A stretch of 6,273 nt of DNA from Elusimicrobiota bacterium (GTDB lineage: Bacteria; Elusimicrobiota; Elusimicrobia; UBA1565; UBA9628): contig JAGWRY010000102.1 in the NCBI GenBank assembly GCA_028869495.1, forward strand, positions 1-6,273. The letters are read 5' to 3'. The translations under genes and the position numbers were made by a program. The notes beneath the pieces are model-generated. The model had not been told where the DNA came from. It saw nothing but the letters and a program-made list of their open reading frames with translations, and searched no databases. Shown one piece after another: positions 1-6,273 of this stretch (the first letter of the stretch is position 1; each line of letters begins with the position of its first letter).

Positions 1-1
1 C

Positions 2-397
2 GAGCGCTACCGCCTGCTCGGCGCGCGCGCCGCCCGCGGGCGCTTCGACGCGGTCGCCGTCGCCCACCAGCTCGACGACCAGGCCGAGACGGTCCTGCTC
101 CACCTGCTGCGCGGGACCAGCCTCGAGGGCCTGGGCGGGATGCCGCCGCGCCGCCCGCTGCGCCCCGGCGTCGAGCTGATCCGCCCGCTCCTGCCGCTGA
201 CGCGCGCGGAGGTCCTCGCCTACCTGGAGCTCCACGCCCTGCCTTGGCGCGAGGACCGCACGAACCGCGACCCGCGCTTCGCCCGCAACTGGGTGCGCGC
301 CGAGGTCCTGCCGCTCCTCGAGCGCCGCGCGCCCGGCGTCAAGGCGCGCCTGGCCGTCCTCGCCGCCAAGGTCCGCGCCGCGGCCGGCCGCGCCTGA
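2..397 (+). CDS. tilS: tRNA(Ile)-lysidine synthase, C-terminal part (5' end cut by window edge)
   Basis: TilS uses ATP to join lysine to C34 of the CAU-anticodon tRNA-Ile in the cytoplasm, so that the tRNA reads AUA. The visible 131 residues carry the second half of the PP-loop ATPase domain: AHQLDDQAETVLLHLLRG (residues 21-38), then the TilS signature W-R-E-D-x-T-N-x-D (82-90) followed by RN-W-V-R and VLPLLE (95-107). The SGGxDS ATP-binding loop is expected upstream and is outside the window. The protein stops (TGA 395-397) only 35 residues after the conserved RN, so the substrate-binding and C-terminal domains of the E. coli-type enzyme (about 430 residues) are absent; even the compact Aquifex type is longer here. 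The reading frame is open from base 2. Family assignment is firm; whether the short C-terminus is functional is inferred only from its intact motifs. Confidence 0.9.
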   Translation, partial: ERYRLLGARAARGRFDAVAVAHQLDDQAETVLLHLLRGTSLEGLGGMPPRRPLRPGVELIRPLLPLTRAEVLAYLELHALPWREDRTNRDPRFARNWVRAEVLPLLERRAPGVKARLAVLAAKVRAAAGRA

Positions 398-426
398 GAC
401 GCCGCGCGTCCTCCGTAGGCATTTTT
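392..426 (+). terminator. possible rho-independent terminator of tilS
   Basis: The end of tilS can fold as GCCTG (392-396) with TAGGC (416-420, one G-U pair), plus an inner perfect stem GACGC (398-402) / GCGTC (406-410) around a CGC loop. The two helices are separated by an uneven internal loop. The run ATTTTT (421-426) follows directly. The position just after the tilS stop is right for an intrinsic terminator, but the bulged stem and short T run make it only moderately convincing. The same T run may belong to the promoter of the next gene. Confidence 0.38.
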
Positions 427-440
427 GTTGCTGAGTGTCG
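423..440 (+). promoter_or_regulatory. weak candidate promoter for the hybrid histidine kinase
   Basis: This is the only AT-rich patch before the kinase gene: TTTTGTTGCTGAGTG. It resembles in layout the TTTTGCTAACCTGTG patch before the downstream transporter gene, but its hexamer TGCTGA (429-434) is a poor -10 box and no -35 box is visible. If used, the transcript would start about 5 bases before the ATG at 446. The call rests on position and on the resemblance to the second site. Confidence 0.2.
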
Positions 441-445
441 TTCCG

Positions 446-2923
446 ATGCCTCAGGAACAAAACGAGGAACTCGAGCGCGCGCGCACGCAGGCCCGCCTCT
501 ACCGGACCCTCGCCGCGGCCAGCCACGCCGCGATGCGCGCCGACACGGCCGACGAGGTCTACGCCGGGCTGTGCCGCGCCGCGGCCCGCGACGGCGGCTT
601 CATCCTGGCCTGGATCGGCGTCCCCGACGGCTCCGGCCGGATCCGGCCGAGGCACGCGGAGGGCGACGAGGCCGCCCGGCGCGGCCTCGAGGAAGCGCCG
701 ATCTCCTGCGATCCGTCACTCGGGGCGACGAGTTCGGCCTGGAGCTCCGGGCGGACCGCCGTCGTCCGCGACGTGACGGACGACGCGCGCGCGCGGCCGT
801 GGAGCGAGCGCGCCGGCGCGCTGGGCCTGCGCGCCTCGCTCGGCCTGCCGATCCGGCAGGGAGGCCGCGTCGTCGCCGTGCTCACGATCTGCGCGCGCAC
901 GCCGGGCTTCTTCTCCCCCGAGATCGTCGCCCTCGCCGAGACCGTCGCGCAGGAGGCCGAGTTCGCGCTCGACAACTTGGTGCTGGCCGAGAAGGTCGAC
1001 CGGATGGGCGCGGCCCTGCGCGAGAGCCGCCGCCTGCTCTCGGAGGTGCTCGACACCCTGCCCGCCGCCTGCTACGTGCTCGACGAGGGGGAGCGCCGCT
1101 TCGTGTTCGCCAGCCGCGGCATGGGGAACACGACGGACTTCTCGCCGGCCGAGATCGTGCGGCTGGGGACCAAGGCCGTCGAGATCATGCACCCCGACGA
1201 CTTCGCCGCCAACCGCCCGTTCGAGCGGCACCAGGAACTCGCCGACGGCGAGATCTGGGAGTGGGAGGCGCGCCTGCGCGGCGCCGACGGCAGCTGGCGC
1301 TGGCACCGGATGCGCGAGATCGTCTTCGAGCGCGGCGAGGACGGGCGGGTCAAGCGCGTGCTGGGCTCCTGCGAGGACGTGACCGAGCGCGTCGAGCTGG
1401 CGGCCGGGTTCCGCCGCATCGCCGGCGCGGTCGAGGCCGCGGCCGAGAGCGTCGTGATCACCGACGCGAAAGGCATCATCGTCTACGTGAACCCCGCCTT
1501 CGAGCGCGCGAGCGGCTGGACGCGGGCGGAGGCCCTCGGCCGGCACACGCGCGAGCTCAAGAGCGGGGCCCAGACGCCGGAGTTCTACCGCGCCCTCTGG
1601 GGGACGATCTCCGCCGGAAACATCTGGACGGGCCACTTCGTCAACCGGCGCAAGGACGGGACGGTCTACGAGGAAGACGCCTCGATCTCGCCGATCCGCG
1701 ACGGACAGGGACGCATCGTCAACTACGTCGCGGTCAAGCGCGACGTCACCCGGGAGCTCCGGCTCGAGCGCGAGCTCCGGCAGGCGCAGAAGCTGGAGGC
1801 CGTCGGGCGCCTGGCCGGCGGCGTCGCGCACGACTTCAACAACATCCTGACCGCGATCCTGGGCAGCGCCGAGCTGATCGCCGCCCAGCTGCCGGAAAAA
1901 TCGCCGCTGTCCCCCGACGTCGAGGAGATCCAGCGCAGCGGCCGGCGCGCGGCGGACCTGACGCGCCAGCTCCTGATCTTCAGCCGCCGCCAGGTCGTCG
2001 CGCCGCGCCTGCTCGAGCCGGCGCGCGTCGTCGCCGATCTTCAGAAGATGCTGCGGCGCATCGTCGGCGAGGACCTGAGCCTGTCTTTCGCCGATCGCGC
2101 CGACGGCGCGCGCATCGAGATCGACCCGGGCCACCTCGAGCAGGTCGTGATGAACTTCGTCGTCAACGCGCGCGACGCGACGCTCCCCGGCGGCTCGATC
2201 GCGGTCGACCTGCGCCGCGAGAGCGTCGCCGAGCCGATCGACGGGGTCGACGGTCCGGTGCCTCCGGGGGACTACGCGGTCCTCGCGGTCCGCGACACCG
2301 GCTCCGGCATCCCGCCCGAGGTCCTGCCCCGCGTCTTCGAGCCGTTCTTCACGACGAAGCCCGCCGGCGTCGGCACCGGCCTGGGCCTGTCGACCGTGTA
2401 CGGGATCGTCACCCAAAGCCGCGGCCGCCTCGCCGTCGACACCGCGCCCGGGCGCGGCACGACGATGTCCGTCTACTGGCCCGTCGCGTCGGGCCCCGCG
2501 GACGCGCCGGCCGCCGCCCCCGCGCCTCCCGCCCGCGGCGGCTCCGAGCGGATCCTGCTCGTCGAGGACGAGGCCCCGGTGCGCCGCCTCGTCGAGCGCG
2601 TGCTGGCGCAGGACGGCTACCGGGTGCTCGCGGCCCGCGACGCGCGCGAGGCGCTGGCGTTGGCCGGGGAGCGGGAGTTCGACCTCCTGCTGACCGACGT
2701 CGTCCTCCCCGGCGGCATGGACGGCAAGGATCTCGCCGCCGCCGCGCTCGAGGCGCAGCCCGCGCTGAAGCTCCTCTACGCGTCCGGCTACTCCGGCGAC
2801 TCGATCGCCGGCCGCGGCATCCTCGACCCCGGCGCGCGCCTCCTGCGCAAGCCGTTCACGCGGGAAGTCCTCCTGCGCGCGGTCCGCGGCGCGCTCGACG
2901 GGACTGGCGAAGCGCTCAGCTAG
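446..2923 (+). CDS. soluble hybrid sensor histidine kinase (GAF-PAS-PAS-HisKA-HATPase-REC)
   Basis: An 825-residue kinase that should autophosphorylate in response to an unknown cytoplasmic signal and pass phosphate to its own receiver. Domains: GAF about 18-176; a helical linker; PAS_3-type PAS about 198-315 ending in DVTER; second PAS about 326-437 with VNPAF (348-352) and closing DVTRE; HisKA with phospho-accepting His462 in HDFNNIL; HATPase about 562-680 with N box N570/N574, G1 box DTGSGIP (617-623), F box EPFFTTKP (632-639) and G2 box GTGLGL (643-648); an Ala/Pro-rich linker (about 682-700); receiver about 703-818 with acidic E707/D708, phospho-acceptor Asp751, Ser780 and Lys802-Pro803. 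All catalytic residues are present. There is no membrane segment or signal peptide. ATG 446 is preferred over TTG 425, which lies in the T run; neither has a Shine-Dalgarno. The HDFNN H-box is common in kinases with attached receivers. No HPt or separate regulator lies beside it, so its target is unknown. Confidence 0.93.
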   Translation: MPQEQNEELERARTQARLYRTLAAASHAAMRADTADEVYAGLCRAAARDGGFILAWIGVPDGSGRIRPRHAEGDEAARRGLEEAPISCDPSLGATSSAWSSGRTAVVRDVTDDARARPWSERAGALGLRASLGLPIRQGGRVVAVLTICARTPGFFSPEIVALAETVAQEAEFALDNLVLAEKVDRMGAALRESRRLLSEVLDTLPAACYVLDEGERRFVFASRGMGNTTDFSPAEIVRLGTKAVEIMHPDDFAANRPFERHQELADGEIWEWEARLRGADGSWRWHRMREIVFERGEDGRVKRVLGSCEDVTERVELAAGFRRIAGAVEAAAESVVITDAKGIIVYVNPAFERASGWTRAEALGRHTRELKSGAQTPEFYRALWGTISAGNIWTGHFVNRRKDGTVYEEDASISPIRDGQGRIVNYVAVKRDVTRELRLERELRQAQKLEAVGRLAGGVAHDFNNILTAILGSAELIAAQLPEKSPLSPDVEEIQRSGRRAADLTRQLLIFSRRQVVAPRLLEPARVVADLQKMLRRIVGEDLSLSFADRADGARIEIDPGHLEQVVMNFVVNARDATLPGGSIAVDLRRESVAEPIDGVDGPVPPGDYAVLAVRDTGSGIPPEVLPRVFEPFFTTKPAGVGTGLGLSTVYGIVTQSRGRLAVDTAPGRGTTMSVYWPVASGPADAPAAAPAPPARGGSERILLVEDEAPVRRLVERVLAQDGYRVLAARDAREALALAGEREFDLLLTDVVLPGGMDGKDLAAAALEAQPALKLLYASGYSGDSIAGRGILDPGARLLRKPFTREVLLRAVRGALDGTGEALS

Positions 2924-2926
2924 ATT

Positions 2927-2953
2927 CCGCCCGGCGCGGGCGGCGGCGCTTTT
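2927..2953 (+). terminator. possible rho-independent terminator of the histidine kinase gene
   Basis: Three bases after the kinase TAG stop there is a perfect 6-bp inverted repeat, CCGCCC (2927-2932) and GGGCGG (2938-2943), with a five-base loop. Six bases later comes TTTT (2950-2953). The T run is short and not immediately against the stem, so termination may be partial. The T run also forms the upstream edge of the candidate promoter of the transporter gene. Confidence 0.35.
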
Positions 2954-2961
2954 GCTAACCT
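2950..2961 (+). promoter_or_regulatory. candidate extended -10 promoter for the MFS transporter gene
   Basis: TTTTGCTAACCT contains TG (2953-2954), one spacer base and TAACCT (2956-2961), an extended -10 form with four of six matches to TATAAT. No -35 box is visible in the GC-rich sequence upstream, which fits an extended -10 site. Transcription would start near 2968, leaving a leader of about 18 bases before ATG 2986. This also argues against the alternative GTG at 2962, which would lie upstream of the transcript start. Confidence 0.4.
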
Positions 2962-2985
2962 GTGCTCAGGCGTCCTTCCCCCCCG

Positions 2986-4557
2986 ATGTCCGAGACCGCG
3001 AACGCCGTCCTCGCGAAGCTCCGCGCCCCCGGCTTCCGCAAGTGGCTGGTGACGCTGGCGGTCATGCCCGGGACCTTCCTGTCCGTCATGGACATCACGG
3101 TCGTCAACACGGCGATGCCGCACATGATGGGCAGTCTCGGGCAGACCCTCTCCGACATCGCCTGGGTCGGGACCGCGTACTCGATCGCCGAGATCATGAT
3201 GATCACGATGGCCGGCTGGTGGAGCACGGTGCTCGGACGGCGCCGGCTCCTGCTCGGCTCGATGGCGCTGTTCGCGGCCGCCTCGGTGCTCTGCGGGCAG
3301 GCGCACACCTTCGGCGAGCTCCTGGCCTTCCGCGTCCTGCAGGGCGTCGGCGGCGGCGCGCTGATCCCGATCTCGCAGGCCGTCCTGCGCGAGACCTTCC
3401 CCCCCGAGGAGCAGGGCCTCGCGATGGGGATCTACGGGATGGGCGTGGTCGTGGCGCCCGCGATCGGCCCGGTGCTGGGCGGCTGGCTGACCGACAACTA
3501 CGGCTGGCGCTGGGTGTTCTACATCAACCCGCCGATCGCCGTCGGCGGCATCCTGCTGGCCGCGGCCCTCGTCTGGGACCCGCCGTTCCTGCGCCGGACG
3601 ATCAAGCGCGTGGACTGGGCCGGCATCGGCCTGCTCGCGACGGGGCTGACCTCCCTGCAGATCGTGCTCGAGCGCGGACAGGAGAAGAACTGGTTCGCGT
3701 CGCGGCAGATCTGCTGGGGCTTCGCGGCCGCCGTCGTCTCGCTCGTCGCGCTCGTCGCCTGGGAGCTGCGCGCCGACGAGCCGGTCGTCGACTTCAGGCT
3801 CTTCCGCGACGCGCCGCTGGCCGCGGGCTCGGCGATCGCCTTCATCACGAGCATGGCCCTCTTCGGCACGACGTTCCTGATGCCGCAGATGCTGCAGAAC
3901 CTGATGGGCTACACCGCCTACCAGTCGGGGATCGCGCTCCTGCCGCGCGCGCTGATCCTGTTCGCGCTGATGCCGGTCGTCGGGCGCCTGTACAACCGCG
4001 TGGACGCGCGCCTGCTGATCGGCGGCGGACTCTGCGTGCTCTTCCTGTCGTACTGGCAGCTCGCGCACCTGGCGACGTCCTTCGCGTTCCGGACGCTGGT
4101 CCCGATCATGCTCGTGATGGGCTCCGGCCAGCCGTTCACGTTCGTCACGCTGTCGACGGTCGCGCTCGGCGGCGTCGAGAAGAAGGACCTGACGACGGCC
4201 GCCAGCCTCTACACGCTGTCGCGGCGCGTCGGCGGCAACATCGCCTACGCGCTGATGGCCACGGTCGTCGACCGCCGCGCGCAGTTCCACCACGCGCGGC
4301 TGGCCGAGAGCCTCGGGATGACGCGGCCCGCCGTGCAGGCCTTCCGCGCGGGCCTGGCCGGCGACCTCGTCCGCTCCGGCGTCCCGCGCGCCGCGGCGCA
4401 GGCCAAGGCGCTGGGCCTGCTCGACGCGATGGTCGACCGCCAGGCGGTCTTCATGTCCTACAACGACAGCGCCTGGATCATGGGACTGATCGTGCTCGCG
4501 ACCCTGCCCTTCGTCCTGCTCCTGCCCGGGCGCAAGGAGCGGAAAGCGCCGTCTTGA
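2986..4557 (+). CDS. MFS drug-efflux transporter, DHA2 family (EmrB/QacA type, 14 TM)
   Basis: A 523-residue inner-membrane, proton-driven multidrug exporter. Family marks in order: helix 1 motif VMDITVVNTAMP (34-45) with Asp36; loop 2-3 motif A as GWWSTVLGRRR (77-87); helix 4 motif B with Arg116 (FRVLQGVGGG); the antiporter motif C APAIGPVLGG (157-166) in helix 5; and GWRWVFYIN (173-181) before helix 6, typical of DHA2 proteins. Hydrophobic segments suit 14 helices, with a long hydrophilic loop (about 429-494) before the last helix, as in EmrB. Motif A lacks the usual Asp (Thr81 is there). ATG 2986 fits the predicted transcript start; GTG 2962 in frame is less likely. There is no good Shine-Dalgarno, only a C-rich run. 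No EmrA-type adaptor or TolC is in the window, so the substrate and any tripartite partners are unknown. The preceding kinase ends 62 bp upstream. Confidence 0.92.
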   Translation: MSETANAVLAKLRAPGFRKWLVTLAVMPGTFLSVMDITVVNTAMPHMMGSLGQTLSDIAWVGTAYSIAEIMMITMAGWWSTVLGRRRLLLGSMALFAAASVLCGQAHTFGELLAFRVLQGVGGGALIPISQAVLRETFPPEEQGLAMGIYGMGVVVAPAIGPVLGGWLTDNYGWRWVFYINPPIAVGGILLAAALVWDPPFLRRTIKRVDWAGIGLLATGLTSLQIVLERGQEKNWFASRQICWGFAAAVVSLVALVAWELRADEPVVDFRLFRDAPLAAGSAIAFITSMALFGTTFLMPQMLQNLMGYTAYQSGIALLPRALILFALMPVVGRLYNRVDARLLIGGGLCVLFLSYWQLAHLATSFAFRTLVPIMLVMGSGQPFTFVTLSTVALGGVEKKDLTTAASLYTLSRRVGGNIAYALMATVVDRRAQFHHARLAESLGMTRPAVQAFRAGLAGDLVRSGVPRAAAQAKALGLLDAMVDRQAVFMSYNDSAWIMGLIVLATLPFVLLLPGRKERKAPS

Positions 4558-4577
4558 CGCGGGCCTCTAGGCCCGCG
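4558..4577. terminator. GC hairpin at the convergent gene junction, possible bidirectional terminator
   Basis: CGCGGGCC (4558-4565) and GGCCCGCG (4570-4577) form a perfect 8-bp stem with loop TCTA. It starts directly after the transporter TGA (4555-4557), and its loop contains the stop codon of the minus-strand cyclase gene (4567-4569). Neither strand has a T run after the stem, so it is not a textbook intrinsic terminator. It may block read-through between the converging genes or protect 3' ends. Confidence 0.42.
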
Positions 4578-6273
4578 GCGCGCGGATCCGAAGCTCGAAG
4601 GCCGTGATCGGCCGCGACTTACCCTTCACGGTCAGCCGCCGCCGCGGGGCGCGCGGCCAGCGCGCGCGGACCTTCGCGTAGACGGAGGCCGAGACGAGCA
4701 TCCGGCCGGGCGTCGCGTTGGACTCCAGGCGCTGGGAGAGGTTGACCGCGTCGCCGATGTAGGTGTACTCGCGGCGGTCGCCGGAGCCGACGTTCGCGCG
4801 CACCGCGCGCCCGGCGTTGATCCCGACGCGCACCGAGAAGGGGCCGCCGGCGGCGGCCCTGCGCGCGGCGTGCTCGAGGATGCGGCGCCCCGCCTCGACG
4901 GCGTCCTCCGGGCGGCGGAAGGCGGCGAAGAGGCTGTCGCCGACGAACTTGTCCACGTCGCCGCCGCAGGCGTGGACCGCGTCGGCCGCGGGTCCGAGCA
5001 GTTCGTTGAGCGCGGCGACGACCTCGCGCGGGGCGCGCGTCTCCGCGAACGACGTGAAGCCCTTGACGTCCATGAACAGGAACGCGCCGTCGAAGGCCGC
5101 GTCCGGGAGCTCGTAGACGCCGCGGGCCGCGCGCGTGCCGGCCTCGCGCCAGACCCCGTGCGGGGTGTAGCGGCGGATCACGTCCGACTGGCGGCGCAGG
5201 GTCTCCGCGTCGTCGACGCTCTTGCGGCTCAGGTTCCCCATGAACCCTTCGACGTCGTCGAGGGCGGCCTCGCTGGCGGCCAGCATCCGCTCGGGCGACA
5301 CGCGGCACGCGGCGGGCGGGCAGTCCGGGGCGCCGACGACGGCGCGCCCGGGCAGGGACAGCGCGAGGAAGCCGACGGTGCTGGTGTGGTAGTGGGCGCC
5401 GCCGAACGGGCGCGCCGGGTCGGCCGCCTCCTCGTAGCGGCTCAGGAACGGCATCAGCTCGCCGCCCGAGTAGAAGCCGAAGAGCGGGACGTCGCGGCCG
5501 AAGACCTCGCGCGCGGCGTTCATCTCGGCGTCGATGCGGCTGTTCAGGAAGCCCCCGCGCGTGCAGCAGGAGACCGCGAGCGCCAGCGACGGGCGCCGCC
5601 CGCCGAGCGCCTTCAGCGCGCGCCGCGCCGCGGCGCGCGCCCCGTCGACGACGCCGCCGCGCGTGGCCGCGATCAGCTGGACGACGCGGCCCTCCAGCTC
5701 CTCGGGCGGGTAGTAGTCGACCCAGCCCTTCTCGAAGCCGATGCGCACCGGCAGCTTCAGCAGGGTCTTGCCCTCGTGCTCGCCCTCCAGGCGCAGGGCG
5801 AGCGCGTAGCGCTGGATCGAGCGCAGGAGGGTCGCGCGCCCCGCGCGCCCGCCGAAGAAGCGCCGGTAGTAGTCGACCGCGCTCGCCCCGTCGATCTCGC
5901 GCACGCGCCCGCCGTCGGCGCGCGTCACGCGCGCGGGCGGGCCGACCGGGCACCAGCCGTGCTCGAAGCCGAAGCCGACCCGCGCGGACGGCGGCAGGTC
6001 GAGCAGGGCCAGGCGCGAGTCGTCACGGGTCAGGCGGGCGCCCGCGTACTGCCAGTTGCGCCAGTACGAGGGGTCGCCCATGCCCGCATCGTGGTCGCCC
6101 GAGGCCACGCCGCCGAAGAAGGGCGTCCCCGGCAGGCGCTCCTGCAGGGAGCGCAGGAGCTTCTCGTTGCGCCCGTCGCCGAGCGTCGACAGCAGCAGGC
6201 CCAGCGGCCGCCGCCGCGGCGCGCGCCCGAGCGCGGCCGCGATCGCCGCCGCGGCGCGGACGGGATCGCGGCC
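4567..6273 (-). CDS. FIST sensory domain fused to class III adenylate cyclase (N-terminus cut by window edge)
   Basis: A predicted cytoplasmic cAMP-forming enzyme with a ligand-sensing front half. Residues are counted from the right window edge (568 visible). FIST_N covers 1 to about 125, with GDG (32-34) and LPGTPFFGG (47-55). FIST_C covers about 130-305, with SCCTRGG (235-241), GFYSGGELMPF (266-276) and HTSTVGFLAL (296-305). A partly helical linker (about 320-390) includes IRRYTP. The cyclase domain covers about 393-565: metal-binding Asp402 (FMDVKGFT) and Asp446 (KFVGDSLF), adenine-selecting Lys442 and Asp508 (YIGDAVN), and transition-state Asn511 and Arg515. All are present, so it should be active and prefer ATP over GTP. 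The frame is open to the edge without a stop, so GTG 6108 is internal, in the middle of FIST_N, and the true start lies beyond 6273. There is no membrane helix. FIST is known as a small-molecule sensory domain; its ligand here is unknown. Confidence 0.88.
   Translation of the reverse strand, partial: GRDPVRAAAAIAAALGRAPRRRPLGLLLSTLGDGRNEKLLRSLQERLPGTPFFGGVASGDHDAGMGDPSYWRNWQYAGARLTRDDSRLALLDLPPSARVGFGFEHGWCPVGPPARVTRADGGRVREIDGASAVDYYRRFFGGRAGRATLLRSIQRYALALRLEGEHEGKTLLKLPVRIGFEKGWVDYYPPEELEGRVVQLIAATRGGVVDGARAAARRALKALGGRRPSLALAVSCCTRGGFLNSRIDAEMNAAREVFGRDVPLFGFYSGGELMPFLSRYEEAADPARPFGGAHYHTSTVGFLALSLPGRAVVGAPDCPPAACRVSPERMLAASEAALDDVEGFMGNLSRKSVDDAETLRRQSDVIRRYTPHGVWREAGTRAARGVYELPDAAFDGAFLFMDVKGFTSFAETRAPREVVAALNELLGPAADAVHACGGDVDKFVGDSLFAAFRRPEDAVEAGRRILEHAARRAAAGGPFSVRVGINAGRAVRANVGSGDRREYTYIGDAVNLSQRLESNATPGRMLVSASVYAKVRARWPRAPRRRLTVKGKSRPITAFELRIRAPRA

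Noticed and set aside
379..392. 14-base perfect palindrome CGCGGCCGGCCGCG near the end of tilS
   Set aside because: It lies inside coding sequence for an Ala/Gly/Arg-rich tail. Such G/C palindromes are expected by chance at this base composition, and it has no T run or loop suited to a terminator.
1433..1760. Second PAS domain of the kinase as a LOV blue-light sensor
   Set aside because: The helix that would carry the flavin-binding GRNCRFLQ motif reads GRHTRELKS. The essential Cys is absent, so it is a general PAS domain with unknown ligand.
716..2416. Long open frame of 566 residues on the minus strand across the kinase gene
   Set aside because: It lies opposite a gene with full kinase motifs. 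Its translation is a repetitive Arg/Ala/Asp/Val-rich mix with no domain. In such GC-rich DNA, stop codons are rare in the other frames.
244..2958. Plus-strand open frame of 904 residues overlapping tilS and the kinase
   Set aside because: Its translation is dominated by Arg, Ala, Gly and Pro with no recognisable motif. It is a frame shadow of the real kinase gene.
2920..4293. Minus-strand open frame of 457 residues opposite the transporter
   Set aside because: The translation is low-complexity Arg/Asp/Glu/His-rich, while the plus strand encodes clear MFS motifs and helices. It is a shadow.
2952..4607. Second plus-strand frame of 551 residues over the transporter
   Set aside because: It is Arg/Ala/Asp-rich with no membrane helices and covers the same DNA as the well-supported MFS frame.
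4619..5953. Second minus-strand frame of 444 residues inside the FIST-cyclase gene
   Set aside because: It is a shadow of the cyclase frame; Arg/Ala-rich with no domain signals.
6106..6108. GTG as start codon of the FIST-cyclase gene
   Set aside because: The frame stays open for 55 more codons to the window edge, and those residues include the FIST_N pieces GDG and LPGTPFFGG, so the GTG is an internal valine.

Overview
The window is very GC-rich coding DNA with codon third positions almost all G or C. It holds four protein-coding genes packed closely together and no RNA gene, mobile element, CRISPR array or long non-coding stretch. It looks like a chromosomal segment from a GC-rich, probably diderm bacterium rich in signalling proteins. 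The lineage cannot be fixed from these 6.3 kb; GC-rich Elusimicrobiota, Myxococcota or other former deltaproteobacterial groups would all fit.

Layout, left to right: (1) positions 2-397, plus strand, the 3' end of tilS (tRNA-Ile lysidine synthetase), whose start is left of the window and whose C-terminus is unusually short; (2) 446-2923, plus strand, a soluble hybrid histidine kinase with the order GAF, PAS, PAS, HisKA, HATPase, receiver; (3) 2986-4557, plus strand, a 14-helix DHA2/EmrB-type MFS drug-efflux transporter; (4) 4567-6273, minus strand, a FIST sensory domain fused to a class III adenylate cyclase, whose N-terminus runs off the right edge. Genes 3 and 4 converge with 9 bp between their stop codons, and a perfect GC hairpin sits over that junction.

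Both intergenic gaps on the plus strand have the same plan: stop codon, GC-rich hairpin, short T run ending in TTTTG, then a start codon without a Shine-Dalgarno sequence. This suggests compact terminator-plus-promoter junctions, so the three plus-strand genes may be separate transcription units rather than an operon. Functionally the window combines a housekeeping tRNA-modification gene, an orphan cytoplasmic phosphorelay sensor, an exporter and a cAMP-producing sensor. Nothing in the sequence proves that they act in one pathway. The most distinctive item is the FIST-cyclase fusion. I do not see a clear undescribed multi-gene system here.
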